Shown: piece after piece, positions 44,555 through 53,448 of the stretch
Layout of the letters: each line of letters opens with the position of its first letter
Position numbering within the stretch: the first letter of the stretch is position 1
Assembly: GCF_900177665.1 (NCBI RefSeq)
Contig: NZ_FXAW01000006.1
Coordinates: forward strand, 300,673 to 364,672
Length of the DNA: 64,000 nucleotides
Direction: 5' to 3'
Source of the DNA: Marivirga sericea
Lineage (GTDB): Bacteria; Bacteroidota; Bacteroidia; Cytophagales; Cyclobacteriaceae
Translations under genes and position numbers: made by a program
The notes under the pieces: generated by a model
What the model was told of the DNA's origin: nothing
The model's input: only the letters and a program-made list of their open reading frames with translations
Database searches by the model: none

Positions 44555-45244
44555 TTAGCTCAAAACTTCGTGCAGAATCCTGAGAGATCTAATTTCCTTA
44601 AAAGAATGACTATGAATTTGATAGAAATGAATTAAGACTTTTAGCAATTGCTGTCTTTGCTCTCCTGTAATTTTTAGATGATACATCAAATCATTTGACA
44701 ATAGTTCTTCCAATTTAACTAATTCATCTGGCCTTAATTTTATCTGATGATATTGGCCTACTTCATCCATTATTTCAACTGCACCGGATGGTTTAAATCC
44801 TAAATAAGAGGTTAATTGTGCCAAGAACTGCAAATGAAAATTAATATAGTTTTCCCTTGCTTGATCAAAATAGGCCAAGCTATCATGTATAAAACCAAAC
44901 ATTAGTGGGTTTTCGTCTTCTTCTCCACGTAGAATATGGTTCAAAAACTCTGCTAAGAAAATACCAATAGAAGATTTAATGATTTCATACGGAATGCTCC
45001 CATAGGGTGGGTTCACTTTGATTTCTGACATGCGGTTGATGCTGCTGTTGTTCTTCTTGTACACCACCAAATCCAATAGTGTCAAAGGCTGAAAAATGGC
45101 CATCTTATGTTTTGCTTTAGCTTTTCGAACTCCATTTTCAATATAGGATTGTATGCCAAATTTTTCTGTATATACCTGAATAATCAATGAGCTTTCCCCG
45201 TATTTAATATGACCTAGTACTATACCTTTTGTTTTATGCAACAT
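44555..45244 (-). CDS. recO: DNA repair protein RecO
   Basis: The protein has 229 residues: an N-terminal OB fold starting TKGIVLGHIKYGESSLIIQVYTEKFG, then a helical domain (FLAEFLNHILR, LTSYLGFKP). RecO anneals ssDNA and with RecF and RecR loads RecA; recF lies at 25.1 kb. It follows the PorZ-like gene by three bases, so the two are co-transcribed. The usual zinc cysteines are lacking, as in many Bacteroidota RecO proteins. Confidence 0.9.
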   Translation of the reverse strand: MLHKTKGIVLGHIKYGESSLIIQVYTEKFGIQSYIENGVRKAKAKHKMAIFQPLTLLDLVVYKKNNSSINRMSEIKVNPPYGSIPYEIIKSSIGIFLAEFLNHILRGEEDENPLMFGFIHDSLAYFDQARENYINFHLQFLAQLTSYLGFKPSGAVEIMDEVGQYHQIKLRPDELVKLEELLSNDLMYHLKITGEQRQQLLKVLIHFYQIHSHSFKEIRSLRILHEVLS

Positions 45245-45247
45245 AGC

Positions 45248-47410
45248 TTAGGGAAGTATAGCAAATTTTGTTCGGTAAGTTTCTGTGCCATCATCGTTTA
45301 TGGAAAAAACTAAATATACTCCGCTTTTGGCTCTAAAACCCGAATAGTTAAGCAGATTCCAAGAAAACGTTCCTCCATTTGCTGTTCCTTTATGGATTAA
45401 ATTTCCTGCAACATCCGTAATCATCACCTCATTATTGAAGGCTAAGCCTCGAATTGTAACGGTATTATCAGTGGCAAGTCGAACCGGGTTGGGAAAGACC
45501 TCCACATCAGTGTGGGCAGCTACAGCTCTAGTAGCATCCGTTCGATAAGAAAGAAATTGTGTTGACGATATCATAAATAGTTCTCCATTTAAGGGGTTAA
45601 CTACCATTTGTTGTATGTCATTATCGATAATAGGACTGTTTGATCTGCGCAAGTGTAAAATATTTCGCTCAATATTTTCATCAAAAAGCCACAAACCATC
45701 GCGGGTACTCATCCATTTTCTATTACCGCCATCAATCGTGATATGATTCACAGGAATTCCATCAAATAGAAAAAACCCTTCAAATATAGGCTGAGATGCA
45801 TCAACATTTTCCTGTAGCAATACCCCTTGAAAACGATTAAAAAAGGCAACTCCATTCTCAGTGCCTATCCATAGCTGACCACTTAAATCCAGTGCTAAAT
45901 CGGTGATTTGATTATCGGGTAGGTTCCCGTTTCCCAAAATAGTGGTGAGCCTCCTTTCTTCTACATTTTCGGGGTTGAATACAAAAATTCCAGAATTAGT
46001 AGCCAAGTAGTGGTCGCCATTGGGTACGATTAAATAATCATATACCGGGGTACTACTGGGTAAATTCATTTCTACTATGCTCTGACTCTCTGGATTAAAA
46101 AGCCCATACAAACTATTAGTAGTTTTTATCAGTGACCAATAGCTACCTTGCGGACTTTCCGCCAAGCTTACCCATTCTCGAACAATTGAATCTCCTACAC
46201 TTAATGGGGTAATGGTCTCTGTATTCCAGCTAAAAAGACCCTTTTCTCTGCTAAGAAAAATGCCATTACCAGACGATACGTCTAACGCAACATCATTAAA
46301 GATCGGTAATTTTTGACCATTTGCATCTTCTCCTGTATACTCCCACCTTCCATTTTCAAAAAATGAAAAGCCTACCACATTTTGCGACAAATGAAAAGTA
46401 AATTGCTCAATTTGATGGAGGCTAGCAGTTTCCCCTTTTGGTCCTTGAGGTCTTAAGCTTTCAACTGTGCCCTGCTTAAAGCGAAGGAGGCCTGAGTTTT
46501 CTTCTGCTAGAAAAAATTGTTCTTTAATAGCTGCAAAATCATTTATTTCACTGGCTCCCTCCAATAGAAAAGCTGATTCAAAACTGTTCCCAGCAAAATC
46601 AAAAAGCTGACTTCCTGCAGAAACGTAGAGCTGGTCATTGACTTTCTTTAACTGCTCAATAGCAATGCTGGGGTTAAAGATACGCTGCCATTCATCATTT
46701 TGAAATTGATAAATACTGTTATTATCTACCAAACCATAGAGATTTCCTTTGTAAAAGACAGTTTTCAAGAGCGCTGTACCTTCGCTGTTAATCGAATTTC
46801 TCTCCCATTTGCTGAAGTCCTTAAGGTTAATATTTTCTGATAAAGTTCCTGTTAATAGTCCTTCCGCTGTACTCAAGTAAAGTTTCTGGTTGTCTGTGCT
46901 AATCCCACTGATACTGATTCTTTCCCCATCTACACCTAGATCAAGAAAGGCATCAATTAATTCATTCTCAGCAATATTGTACAGCACTACTCCAAAATCT
47001 GTAGCCAAATAAACGAGTTCAGAAACTGCCACCGCTTGATTTATTGATTTATCGCCTCTTAGTTCTGATCTGAAAATCCCTTCAAAAGTGGTGATGTTTA
47101 GTTCGACATCCATCACATCCATTAAGCCATCTTCATAGCCAATAAGTAAAACATCATCTATCACTTGTAGCATGCTAATATTAATGCTGCTTAATCCATC
47201 AGTAGTGCTTAAAGTGTTCAGACTGCCATCTTCACTATCAAAATAAAAAAGGCCATTATTGGTCGCACAAAAAACTTTATTATTGAATTCTGCTGCTTTT
47301 TGCGCTGTTGAATAATCAGCATGATTTCTCCAACTGCCCATAGGAATATTTTGAGCCAATAGGCTGCTAGAAATGCAGAGAAGTAAAAAGAAAAGAGACT
47401 GTCTTAGCAT
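45248..47410 (-). CDS. porZ: PorZ-like beta-propeller protein of type IX secretion
   Basis: The protein has 720 residues: a signal peptide ending LLAQ, then MGSWRNHADYSTAQKAAEFNNKVFCATNNGLFYFD, repeated two-component-regulator-propeller blades (for example DLSGQLWIGTENGVAFF), and a C-terminal type A sorting domain (VEVFPNPV...GVYLVF, about 640-720). PorZ is part of the type IX secretion attachment complex that delivers A-LPS to cargo, and it carries its own sorting domain, as here. The assignment rests on overall layout and the opening motif. Confidence 0.8.
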   Translation of the reverse strand: MLRQSLFFLLLCISSSLLAQNIPMGSWRNHADYSTAQKAAEFNNKVFCATNNGLFYFDSEDGSLNTLSTTDGLSSINISMLQVIDDVLLIGYEDGLMDVMDVELNITTFEGIFRSELRGDKSINQAVAVSELVYLATDFGVVLYNIAENELIDAFLDLGVDGERISISGISTDNQKLYLSTAEGLLTGTLSENINLKDFSKWERNSINSEGTALLKTVFYKGNLYGLVDNNSIYQFQNDEWQRIFNPSIAIEQLKKVNDQLYVSAGSQLFDFAGNSFESAFLLEGASEINDFAAIKEQFFLAEENSGLLRFKQGTVESLRPQGPKGETASLHQIEQFTFHLSQNVVGFSFFENGRWEYTGEDANGQKLPIFNDVALDVSSGNGIFLSREKGLFSWNTETITPLSVGDSIVREWVSLAESPQGSYWSLIKTTNSLYGLFNPESQSIVEMNLPSSTPVYDYLIVPNGDHYLATNSGIFVFNPENVEERRLTTILGNGNLPDNQITDLALDLSGQLWIGTENGVAFFNRFQGVLLQENVDASQPIFEGFFLFDGIPVNHITIDGGNRKWMSTRDGLWLFDENIERNILHLRRSNSPIIDNDIQQMVVNPLNGELFMISSTQFLSYRTDATRAVAAHTDVEVFPNPVRLATDNTVTIRGLAFNNEVMITDVAGNLIHKGTANGGTFSWNLLNYSGFRAKSGVYLVFSINDDGTETYRTKFAILP

Positions 47411-47439
47411 AGTACTTTTAATGCGTTGAATTTTATTCT

Positions 47440-47447
47440 CAAATATA
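47440..47447 (-). promoter_or_regulatory. Predicted -7 box upstream of porZ-recO
   Basis: The minus strand reads TATATTTG, an exact TAnnTTTG match, about 30 bases before the porZ ATG. Confidence 0.35.
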
Positions 47448-47659
47448 AGAACTCATAACGAAGATGTTATATTGTTTACCCCTCTAAGCCGAAAGCCAGC
47501 AGGAAAAATGGTCGAAATCTCCTTCGCCTCTTATTTTAATGCTATTTCATTTTATTAACTTCATGAAATAGGTATCCAGCTAATGGTTATATGATGAATT
47601 GCTCGCTGCATAGGTGATCGATGAAGATTTTCCTTCGGATACTAACTACAGGAGCGAAC

Positions 47660-48235
47660 CTAAGAGCTGAAACATTTCCTACATCTTGGCTCATATTTGT
47701 CTTTCTCACCAAGCATTACTTTTTGAGTGTCTTGGCTCAGACGGTAGGAATAAGAGGCAATTCCTCCACACTTTACACAAATAGCATGAACTTTAGTTAC
47801 GTATTCTGCGGTAGCCATCAGTTGCGGCATGGATCCAAACGCCTTTCCACTAAAATCCATATCCAAACCAGCGATAATTACACGCTTGCCTTGGTTGGCC
47901 AAAGTATTTACAACTGTTACAATCTCTTCATCAAAAAATTGTGCCTCATCTATACCAATTACTTCGGAATTATCAGAAAATAGTAATATATCCTCAGCAA
48001 AATCTACAGGCGTAGAACGTATTTTAGTCTTGTTATGGGAAACCACTTCTGATTCATCATAACGAGTGTCAATTTTTGGCTTGAAGATTTCTACTTTTTG
48101 CTTAGCAATAATTGCTCGATTTAATCTTCGTATTAATTCCTCCGTTTTTCCGCTGAACATAGAACCACAAATCAGTTCTATCCATCCCTTTCCTTTTCCG
48201 CCCTCTTCTCGTCCTATATGTGGTTCTACAAACAT
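47660..48235 (-). CDS. tdk: Thymidine kinase
   Basis: This is a type II thymidine kinase of 191 residues: phosphate loop GSMFSGKT (24-31), catalytic Glu in [11 protein letters not shown], lasso region with [25 protein letters not shown], and two CxxC pairs for zinc (CVKC and CRKC). It phosphorylates thymidine in the salvage pathway. The N-terminal 15 residues are longer than in E. coli Tdk. It is a single gene. Confidence 0.95.
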   Translation of the reverse strand: MFVEPHIGREEGGKGKGWIELICGSMFSGKTEELIRRLNRAIIAKQKVEIFKPKIDTRYDESEVVSHNKTKIRSTPVDFAEDILLFSDNSEVIGIDEAQFFDEEIVTVVNTLANQGKRVIIAGLDMDFSGKAFGSMPQLMATAEYVTKVHAICVKCGGIASYSYRLSQDTQKVMLGEKDKYEPRCRKCFSS

Positions 48236-48360
48236 ATGTTTAATTACTTTCTAGTATAGCCAAAACCTATCCGGCTTATCTATTTAAAAAATCCCATAAA
48301 TATATACTCATCCTCCCTGTTTTCTTTCTGAAAACTGACAGCTTTAGCCTCAAAAAATGC

Positions 48361-48684
48361 TCAATCCGAATACTCCATATGCGGAAATTTGTTTTTGTTG
48401 GCTACTTTAATTTTAATATCACCAAAGACTACTGCCTGACATGCTAATCTTTCCTTTTCTCCTAATCGCTTTTGGTTTCTAAAGCGTTCTTCCGACTGCG
48501 TCACTGGAGCTAAATTCTCCATACCTTCCTCAATTATCATTTTACATGTTGTGCACCTCCCTTTTTTCCCACAGGCGTGCATCCAATCAATAAAGTTTTC
48601 GTGTATAATCTCTAACGCTCTTTTTTCTGTGCTATTAGTGTTTATCTTGCGATTATATAAGTTGGATATCTCAATTTCAGGCAT
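48361..48684 (-). CDS. 2Fe-2S ferredoxin (adrenodoxin-like)
   Basis: The protein has 107 residues. Cluster ligands are Cys38, Cys44 and Cys47 (CX5CX2C in HACGKKGRCTTC) and Cys82 (LACQA), the adrenodoxin/ISC type. It is a small soluble electron carrier. Its partners are not obvious from the neighbours (tdk and a divergent unknown gene). Confidence 0.9.
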   Translation of the reverse strand: MPEIEISNLYNRKINTNSTEKRALEIIHENFIDWMHACGKKGRCTTCKMIIEEGMENLAPVTQSEERFRNQKRLGEKERLACQAVVFGDIKIKVANKNKFPHMEYSD

Positions 48685-48716
48685 AAGAGTAAATTACAAA
48701 AAAAGTAAATTAAATA

Positions 48717-49673
48717 ATGGAGAGCAAATTAAATCATCAGGCGATTGATGCTTACAGCAAAGCTTTGGCCAAGCAATTGAGTCAATCTTTCTTTAGTAAT
48801 TCATCTCACATCAGTGGAAAAGAGATCCTAGAGCTGAGTCCCAACAAACAAATTAATTTGATGGTACTCAAAAATCTTTTCAAAAAGTGGAAAAAAGAAA
48901 ACGCAAAGTTACAAAGCCCTTATTTTGACTATCGTAGTGATGGAGTGAAAAAAGCCATGAAAGAATTCATGAATACGCTCTCACGTCATATATATGTTAA
49001 AAAAGAACATTTCGAACCTTTATTAAAAGAATCTATCAAAGATAGCATTTTGTTGGCTTTCTCTCCCTATGATTTCTACTCGAAAGAAATTAATCAGAGA
49101 GATGACAGCAGGCTGCGCTTGTCCGATTTGAAAGACCTAAAAAAATATATTAAAGTCAACAATTTTTTACTCGATGGCTTAATTGAACATTTTGAATCGC
49201 ATAAAGAAGATATCGTTTTCAATGATATGGCTTTTGAGATGTTCAATGAGGTGTGTAGCAATTCTGAAGAACAGCCTGACGACATACAGCCTCTTCTGAT
49301 TGAATTTTCAAAAACTTTACCGCTATCATTAGCCGACATTTATCTTGAAGAAGAAAAAGAGGAAACGGGAATACTAAATGAAAGTCTTCAGAGCACAAAA
49401 GGTCAAACCCTTGCAGATAAGCTTTCAAAAAGTGGTGGAAAAAGCATTATGAAAATGCTGACCCTAAATCAACGGTTTATGTTTGTAAATGAGTTATTTG
49501 AAGGTAATCAGAACCTTTTTCTTTCTGCTGTAGAACAAATCGATGCAATGGCTAACTATAAAGAAGCTGCTGCACACATAAAAAAATCATTTGCTGATAA
49601 ATACGACTGGGATATGGAAACTGAAGAAGTCCAAGAGTTTATGGAACTGCTTGAAAAGAGGTTTGGAAATTAA
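48717..49673 (+). CDS. Conserved-looking protein of unknown function
   Basis: The protein has 318 residues; it is soluble, charged and mostly helical. The strongest feature is the C-terminal block (about 245-318), LTLNQRFMFVNELFEGNQ, followed by AVEQIDAMANYKEA and WDMETEEVQEFMELLEKRF; such an ordered block suggests a real conserved domain. I recall similar uncharacterised proteins in Bacteroidota but cannot name a function. It is divergent from the ferredoxin gene by 32 bases. Confidence 0.7.
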   Translation: MESKLNHQAIDAYSKALAKQLSQSFFSNSSHISGKEILELSPNKQINLMVLKNLFKKWKKENAKLQSPYFDYRSDGVKKAMKEFMNTLSRHIYVKKEHFEPLLKESIKDSILLAFSPYDFYSKEINQRDDSRLRLSDLKDLKKYIKVNNFLLDGLIEHFESHKEDIVFNDMAFEMFNEVCSNSEEQPDDIQPLLIEFSKTLPLSLADIYLEEEKEETGILNESLQSTKGQTLADKLSKSGGKSIMKMLTLNQRFMFVNELFEGNQNLFLSAVEQIDAMANYKEAAAHIKKSFADKYDWDMETEEVQEFMELLEKRFGN

Positions 49674-49724
49674 GAACTCAATAAGATATTTTAAAAGATC
49701 ACTTTTTTTCAAAACAATCTCTAC

Positions 49725-49732
49725 TAATTTTG
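49725..49732 (+). promoter_or_regulatory. Predicted -7 box upstream of the imelysin operon
   Basis: TAATTTTG exactly matches TAnnTTTG, 27 bases before the ATG at 49759. No Fur-box-like palindrome was seen nearby. Confidence 0.4.
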
Positions 49733-49758
49733 CATTATGTTTAATAAATCTAAATAAA

Positions 49759-50922
49759 ATGAAGAGAGTACTTTCCCTTTCAATTCTTTTTGTCTTTTTA
49801 CTTTCTTGCCAATCGAAGGATGAAGTCACCACTGAGGATGTTGTAAAAAATTATTCTACGATCGCTTACTCAAATTACACAGATGCTCATTCGCATGCAG
49901 TAGCCTTAAAAAATGATATCAGTAATTTCATTGATAATCCCAGCCAGACGGGACTTTCCAAAGCCAAGCAAGCGTGGCTTTTAGCAAGAGAAAGTTATGG
50001 TCAAACAGAAGCATTCCGCTTTTATGGTGGGCCAATAGATGGTGAAGATGGGCCTGAAGGGCAGTTAAATGCTTGGCCACTAGATGAAGCTTACATTGAT
50101 TATGTTTCTTCTGAGGGATCTAACAATGCCAATATTATCAATAGTCCTGAGCAATTCCCTGAAATTACTGCTGAATTCATTGCTTCTATGAATGAGCGAG
50201 GAAGCGAAGTTAATGTTAGTGCAGGTTACCATGCAATCGAGTTTTTACTTTGGGGTCAAGATTTGAGTGAGGGGCCTGGTGCAGGTCAAAGAAAGTATAC
50301 GGATTACGTTGAAGGGGAAAAAGCTACCGCCAAGAATGCTGATCGAAGAAAAAAATATCTCTTAGAAACAGTCAATCTCCTTCTAGAGGATTTGAAATCA
50401 GTAATGCAAGAATGGGAGCCTAACAAACAAAATTATAGAGCAAAATTCACTTCAAATCCCGACCAGTCAATTGAAAAAATTGTATCGGGTCTCGGTAAAT
50501 TAAGCAAAGGAGAATTAGCTGGAGAGCGGATGTTTGTTGCATATGATCTACAGTCGAAAGAAGATGAGCATTCTTGCTTTAGTGATAATACACATCGAGA
50601 TATCGCGGCTAATGCAAAAGGAATTCAAAATGTTTTTTTAGGAAATTATGAATCATTCACAACAGACGAAAGAATTAACGGTCCTAGCATATATGATCTG
50701 CTGAAACAAAAAGATAAAACCCTGGCAGAAGAAATCAAAGAAACAATATCCACAGGAGTTGTAGAAAGTAAAGCGATAGAAGCACCTTTCGACCAACAAA
50801 TAAAAAATGAGGCGGGTAGAAAACAAATCGCTAAAACAATCAGCTTATTTAGAAAACAAGGAGATTTATTAGCGGCAGCGGCCAATAAATTTGGATTCAA
50901 GTTTGACCCAACAGCCATTTAA
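49759..50922 (+). CDS. Imelysin family lipoprotein (IrpA-like)
   Basis: The 388-residue precursor has a lipobox LLSC (Cys17). The imelysin GxHxxE metal-site motif is intact in AGYHAIEFLLWG (His158, Glu161), and the RFYGGPIDGEDGPEGQLNAWPLDEAYIDYV block is typical of the long IrpA/ICMP-type members. Imelysins are bacterial cell-surface proteins linked to iron. Proteolytic activity has been reported for some but is doubtful for most. The ATG at 49759 gives a proper signal peptide; the frame extends upstream without one. First gene of a three-gene cluster. Confidence 0.88.
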   Translation: MKRVLSLSILFVFLLSCQSKDEVTTEDVVKNYSTIAYSNYTDAHSHAVALKNDISNFIDNPSQTGLSKAKQAWLLARESYGQTEAFRFYGGPIDGEDGPEGQLNAWPLDEAYIDYVSSEGSNNANIINSPEQFPEITAEFIASMNERGSEVNVSAGYHAIEFLLWGQDLSEGPGAGQRKYTDYVEGEKATAKNADRRKKYLLETVNLLLEDLKSVMQEWEPNKQNYRAKFTSNPDQSIEKIVSGLGKLSKGELAGERMFVAYDLQSKEDEHSCFSDNTHRDIAANAKGIQNVFLGNYESFTTDERINGPSIYDLLKQKDKTLAEEIKETISTGVVESKAIEAPFDQQIKNEAGRKQIAKTISLFRKQGDLLAAAANKFGFKFDPTAI

Positions 50923-51017
50923 ATGATAAATCTATAGTGATAATCAAGAAAAAAAATCGAAGGATAGTCCATTTTTTATTTTCTTTTTTAGATGTCTGAC
51001 GTAAATAGAATTTGAAA

Positions 51018-52403
51018 ATGCACAATCTACTTTCAAGCATTTTTCTTTTAGGAACATTCTTGCTCCTTTCCTGTAATAATAAGGAAACCTATCAGGCTGT
51101 AAATGAATCCGCGCTTTATCCTGGAGGTGCGGCCACTACTGATGATTTTTCAGTAAATGCTTTTGGTCATGCCGCCCCCAATATATCAGATGACAAGCAA
51201 ATGCAATTCGTAACAGGCAACGCCTTCTTCAAACGAAATTGGGTAACAGCACCTTCCTCTACAGCTGATTTGGATGGATTAGGAGCTCTTTTCAATGCCA
51301 AATCTTGTTCAAGTTGCCATTTTTTGGATGGTAAAGGAGAACCCGGTTTTGAAAAAGGGCAATCTTCTGCTTTACTCTTTAGACTAAGTATTGCTGATGA
51401 CAATGGCCAAACAAGAGCCGAGCCTAACTATGGAAATCAATTTAACCATCTTGCAATATTAGGGGTAAAAGAAGAGGGGCAAGTTGAAATCGCATATGAA
51501 GAGATTAATGGACAATACCCTGACGGACAATCGTATTCTCTTCGAAAACCAACCTACACATTTACCCAATTAAATTACGGAGATATGCAGGATAACGTGA
51601 TGGTCTCCCCTCGTGTAGCCCCTCATATTATTGGTTTAGGTTTACTAGAAGCTATAGAGATAAATGATATTTTATCATTAGCTGATCCCCATGATAGGGA
51701 TAGTAACGGAGTTTCCGGAAAACCTAACTATGTGAAAAATATGATAAACGACAGTGTGGAATTGGGTCGGTTTGGATGGAAAGCTAATGAACCTACAGTA
51801 AAACAACAGGTGGCTGCTGCATTTCAAGGCGATATGGGGTTAAGTACTTCTCTTTTTCCTGAAGAAAATGAGACTAAAGCACAAGCTAAGTTTATCAAAA
51901 CTCCAACAGGAGGAAACCCTGAAGTAACGGATGATGTTTTAGAGCGCATTACGCTTTATTCACAAGTTTTAGCAGTTCCGAAGAGAAGGAATAGCGAAGA
52001 TAAAAATACTTTAAGAGGCGAAAAATTATTTTCAGAAATAGGTTGTGATCAGTGCCATGTTACTTCCTTCACCACAGGTAAACATCCTAACATTCCAGAG
52101 TTTAGCAATCAAAAAATATACCCTTACACAGACTTACTCTTGCATGATATGGGTCAAGCACTAAGCGATAACCGACCTGATGGAATTGCTACAGGCAGAG
52201 AGTGGAGAACCGCTCCACTGTGGGGAATTGGTTTAGTGCAAACTGTAAATGGTCACACTACTTTGTTACATGACGGGAGAGCCCGTAATGTAGAAGAAGC
52301 TATTTTGTGGCATGGTGGTGAGTCTGAACATTCTAAAAAAGAATTCAAAGAACTATCTAAAATAGATAGAAGCAATTTGATCAACTTTGTAAACTCATTA
52401 TAA
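51018..52403 (+). CDS. Di-heme oxidoreductase family lipoprotein (DUF1111)
   Basis: The protein has 461 residues with a lipobox LLSC (Cys19). Two c-type heme sites are visible: C97-S-S-C100-H101 and C343-D-Q-C346-H347. They lie within the di-heme peroxidase-like DUF1111 fold (LDGLGALFNAKSCSSCH, GRFGWKANEPTVKQQ, RTAPLWGIGL, HDGRA). In other phyla, DUF1111 genes lie beside imelysins in iron-responsive clusters, as here. It probably transfers electrons in the periplasm. The ATG at 51018 is chosen over a TTG two codons earlier. Confidence 0.9.
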   Translation: MHNLLSSIFLLGTFLLLSCNNKETYQAVNESALYPGGAATTDDFSVNAFGHAAPNISDDKQMQFVTGNAFFKRNWVTAPSSTADLDGLGALFNAKSCSSCHFLDGKGEPGFEKGQSSALLFRLSIADDNGQTRAEPNYGNQFNHLAILGVKEEGQVEIAYEEINGQYPDGQSYSLRKPTYTFTQLNYGDMQDNVMVSPRVAPHIIGLGLLEAIEINDILSLADPHDRDSNGVSGKPNYVKNMINDSVELGRFGWKANEPTVKQQVAAAFQGDMGLSTSLFPEENETKAQAKFIKTPTGGNPEVTDDVLERITLYSQVLAVPKRRNSEDKNTLRGEKLFSEIGCDQCHVTSFTTGKHPNIPEFSNQKIYPYTDLLLHDMGQALSDNRPDGIATGREWRTAPLWGIGLVQTVNGHTTLLHDGRARNVEEAILWHGGESEHSKKEFKELSKIDRSNLINFVNSL

Positions 52404-52404
52404 A

Positions 52405-53448
52405 ATGAAATTAATCAGTATCCTGTCCTTTGTGTTTTTTGTTCTCTTTAGCTCCTGCAATTCTACTGGAAATGAAGGCTTTGAAAAAGAAGAAATGCTA
52501 AAAAATATAGCTGAAAACCTAGCAATTCCTTCTTACGAGCAAAGCTTGAAAAGCTTTCAACAGCTGCAAGAACTTTTATTGCAAGTTGAAAAAGGTCCTA
52601 ATACTGAAAATCTTCATGAGCTACGAAATTCTTGGAAATCTGCAGCACTGAAATGGTCTAAAACTGCACCATACAGATTTGGACCAATCGATGAACTGTT
52701 GATTGAAAATAATTTCTATTATTATCCTATAGATACTGTAAAAGTTAAGCAGGCAATCTCCAGCTTTAATAATCAAAAGAACTCCGTTGAAAGACTGGGA
52801 AGTAATGTACAAGGGTTAGGTGCAATTGAGTATATCTTATTTCAATCTGAACAGCCAACTAAAGAAGAATTAGCCTATTGCGGCTTGCTGTCTGACCATT
52901 TAGTGAAGCTCAATCAACAAGTCTTAGATCAGTGGATCAATGAGTATTCTAAATCCTTTGTTAGTAATACTGGAAGCGATATTGGATCAAGTTTAAGTAA
53001 ATTGACTAACCAATGGATAGAGGTTATTGATTACATCAAAGGAGATGAAGTGGGTAGGCCCGCTGGTAAAACCAGTGGAATTGAAAAGAACGTCTACAAT
53101 CTTCATGCCCCCTACAGTCAAATTTCTTTGAAAATTATCCATGCTAAACTAAGTGCTCTTCAGCTATCCTTTAATGGAGATACTAAGAAAGGTGTAGACG
53201 ACTATCTAGATCATTTAGACATCAAATTGTCTGATAATATTCCACTTCAGGACAAAATCAATGAGCAAATCAACACTTTGCTAGCAAATAGTAATCAAGA
53301 AGAACCCTTAACTCAATTAATACTTGAGGGATCAAAGGAAGTGGACCAAATCTACCTTCAGTCTTTAAATCTCAGTATCATATTTAAAACGGAGTTAATG
53401 GGTCAGCTAGGATTAGTAACGACTTTTAGTGACAGCGATGGAGATTGA
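52405..53448 (+). CDS. Imelysin family lipoprotein
   Basis: The protein has 347 residues with a lipobox FSSC (Cys18). The fold-defining blocks are present (LRNSWKSAALKWSKTAPYRFGPIDE, NVQGLGAIEYILF), but the GxHxxE motif reads G137-L-G-A-I-E142, so the His is Gly. It resembles the shorter second imelysins found after DUF1111 genes. It starts one base after the DUF1111 stop. It ends exactly where the convergent rodA ends, with no intergenic base. Confidence 0.85.
   Translation: MKLISILSFVFFVLFSSCNSTGNEGFEKEEMLKNIAENLAIPSYEQSLKSFQQLQELLLQVEKGPNTENLHELRNSWKSAALKWSKTAPYRFGPIDELLIENNFYYYPIDTVKVKQAISSFNNQKNSVERLGSNVQGLGAIEYILFQSEQPTKEELAYCGLLSDHLVKLNQQVLDQWINEYSKSFVSNTGSDIGSSLSKLTNQWIEVIDYIKGDEVGRPAGKTSGIEKNVYNLHAPYSQISLKIIHAKLSALQLSFNGDTKKGVDDYLDHLDIKLSDNIPLQDKINEQINTLLANSNQEEPLTQLILEGSKEVDQIYLQSLNLSIIFKTELMGQLGLVTTFSDSDGD

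Noticed and set aside
49591..49758. Upstream extension of the first imelysin
   Set aside because: It overlaps the end of the preceding gene and would bury the lipoprotein signal peptide; the ATG at 49759 gives a normal lipobox.
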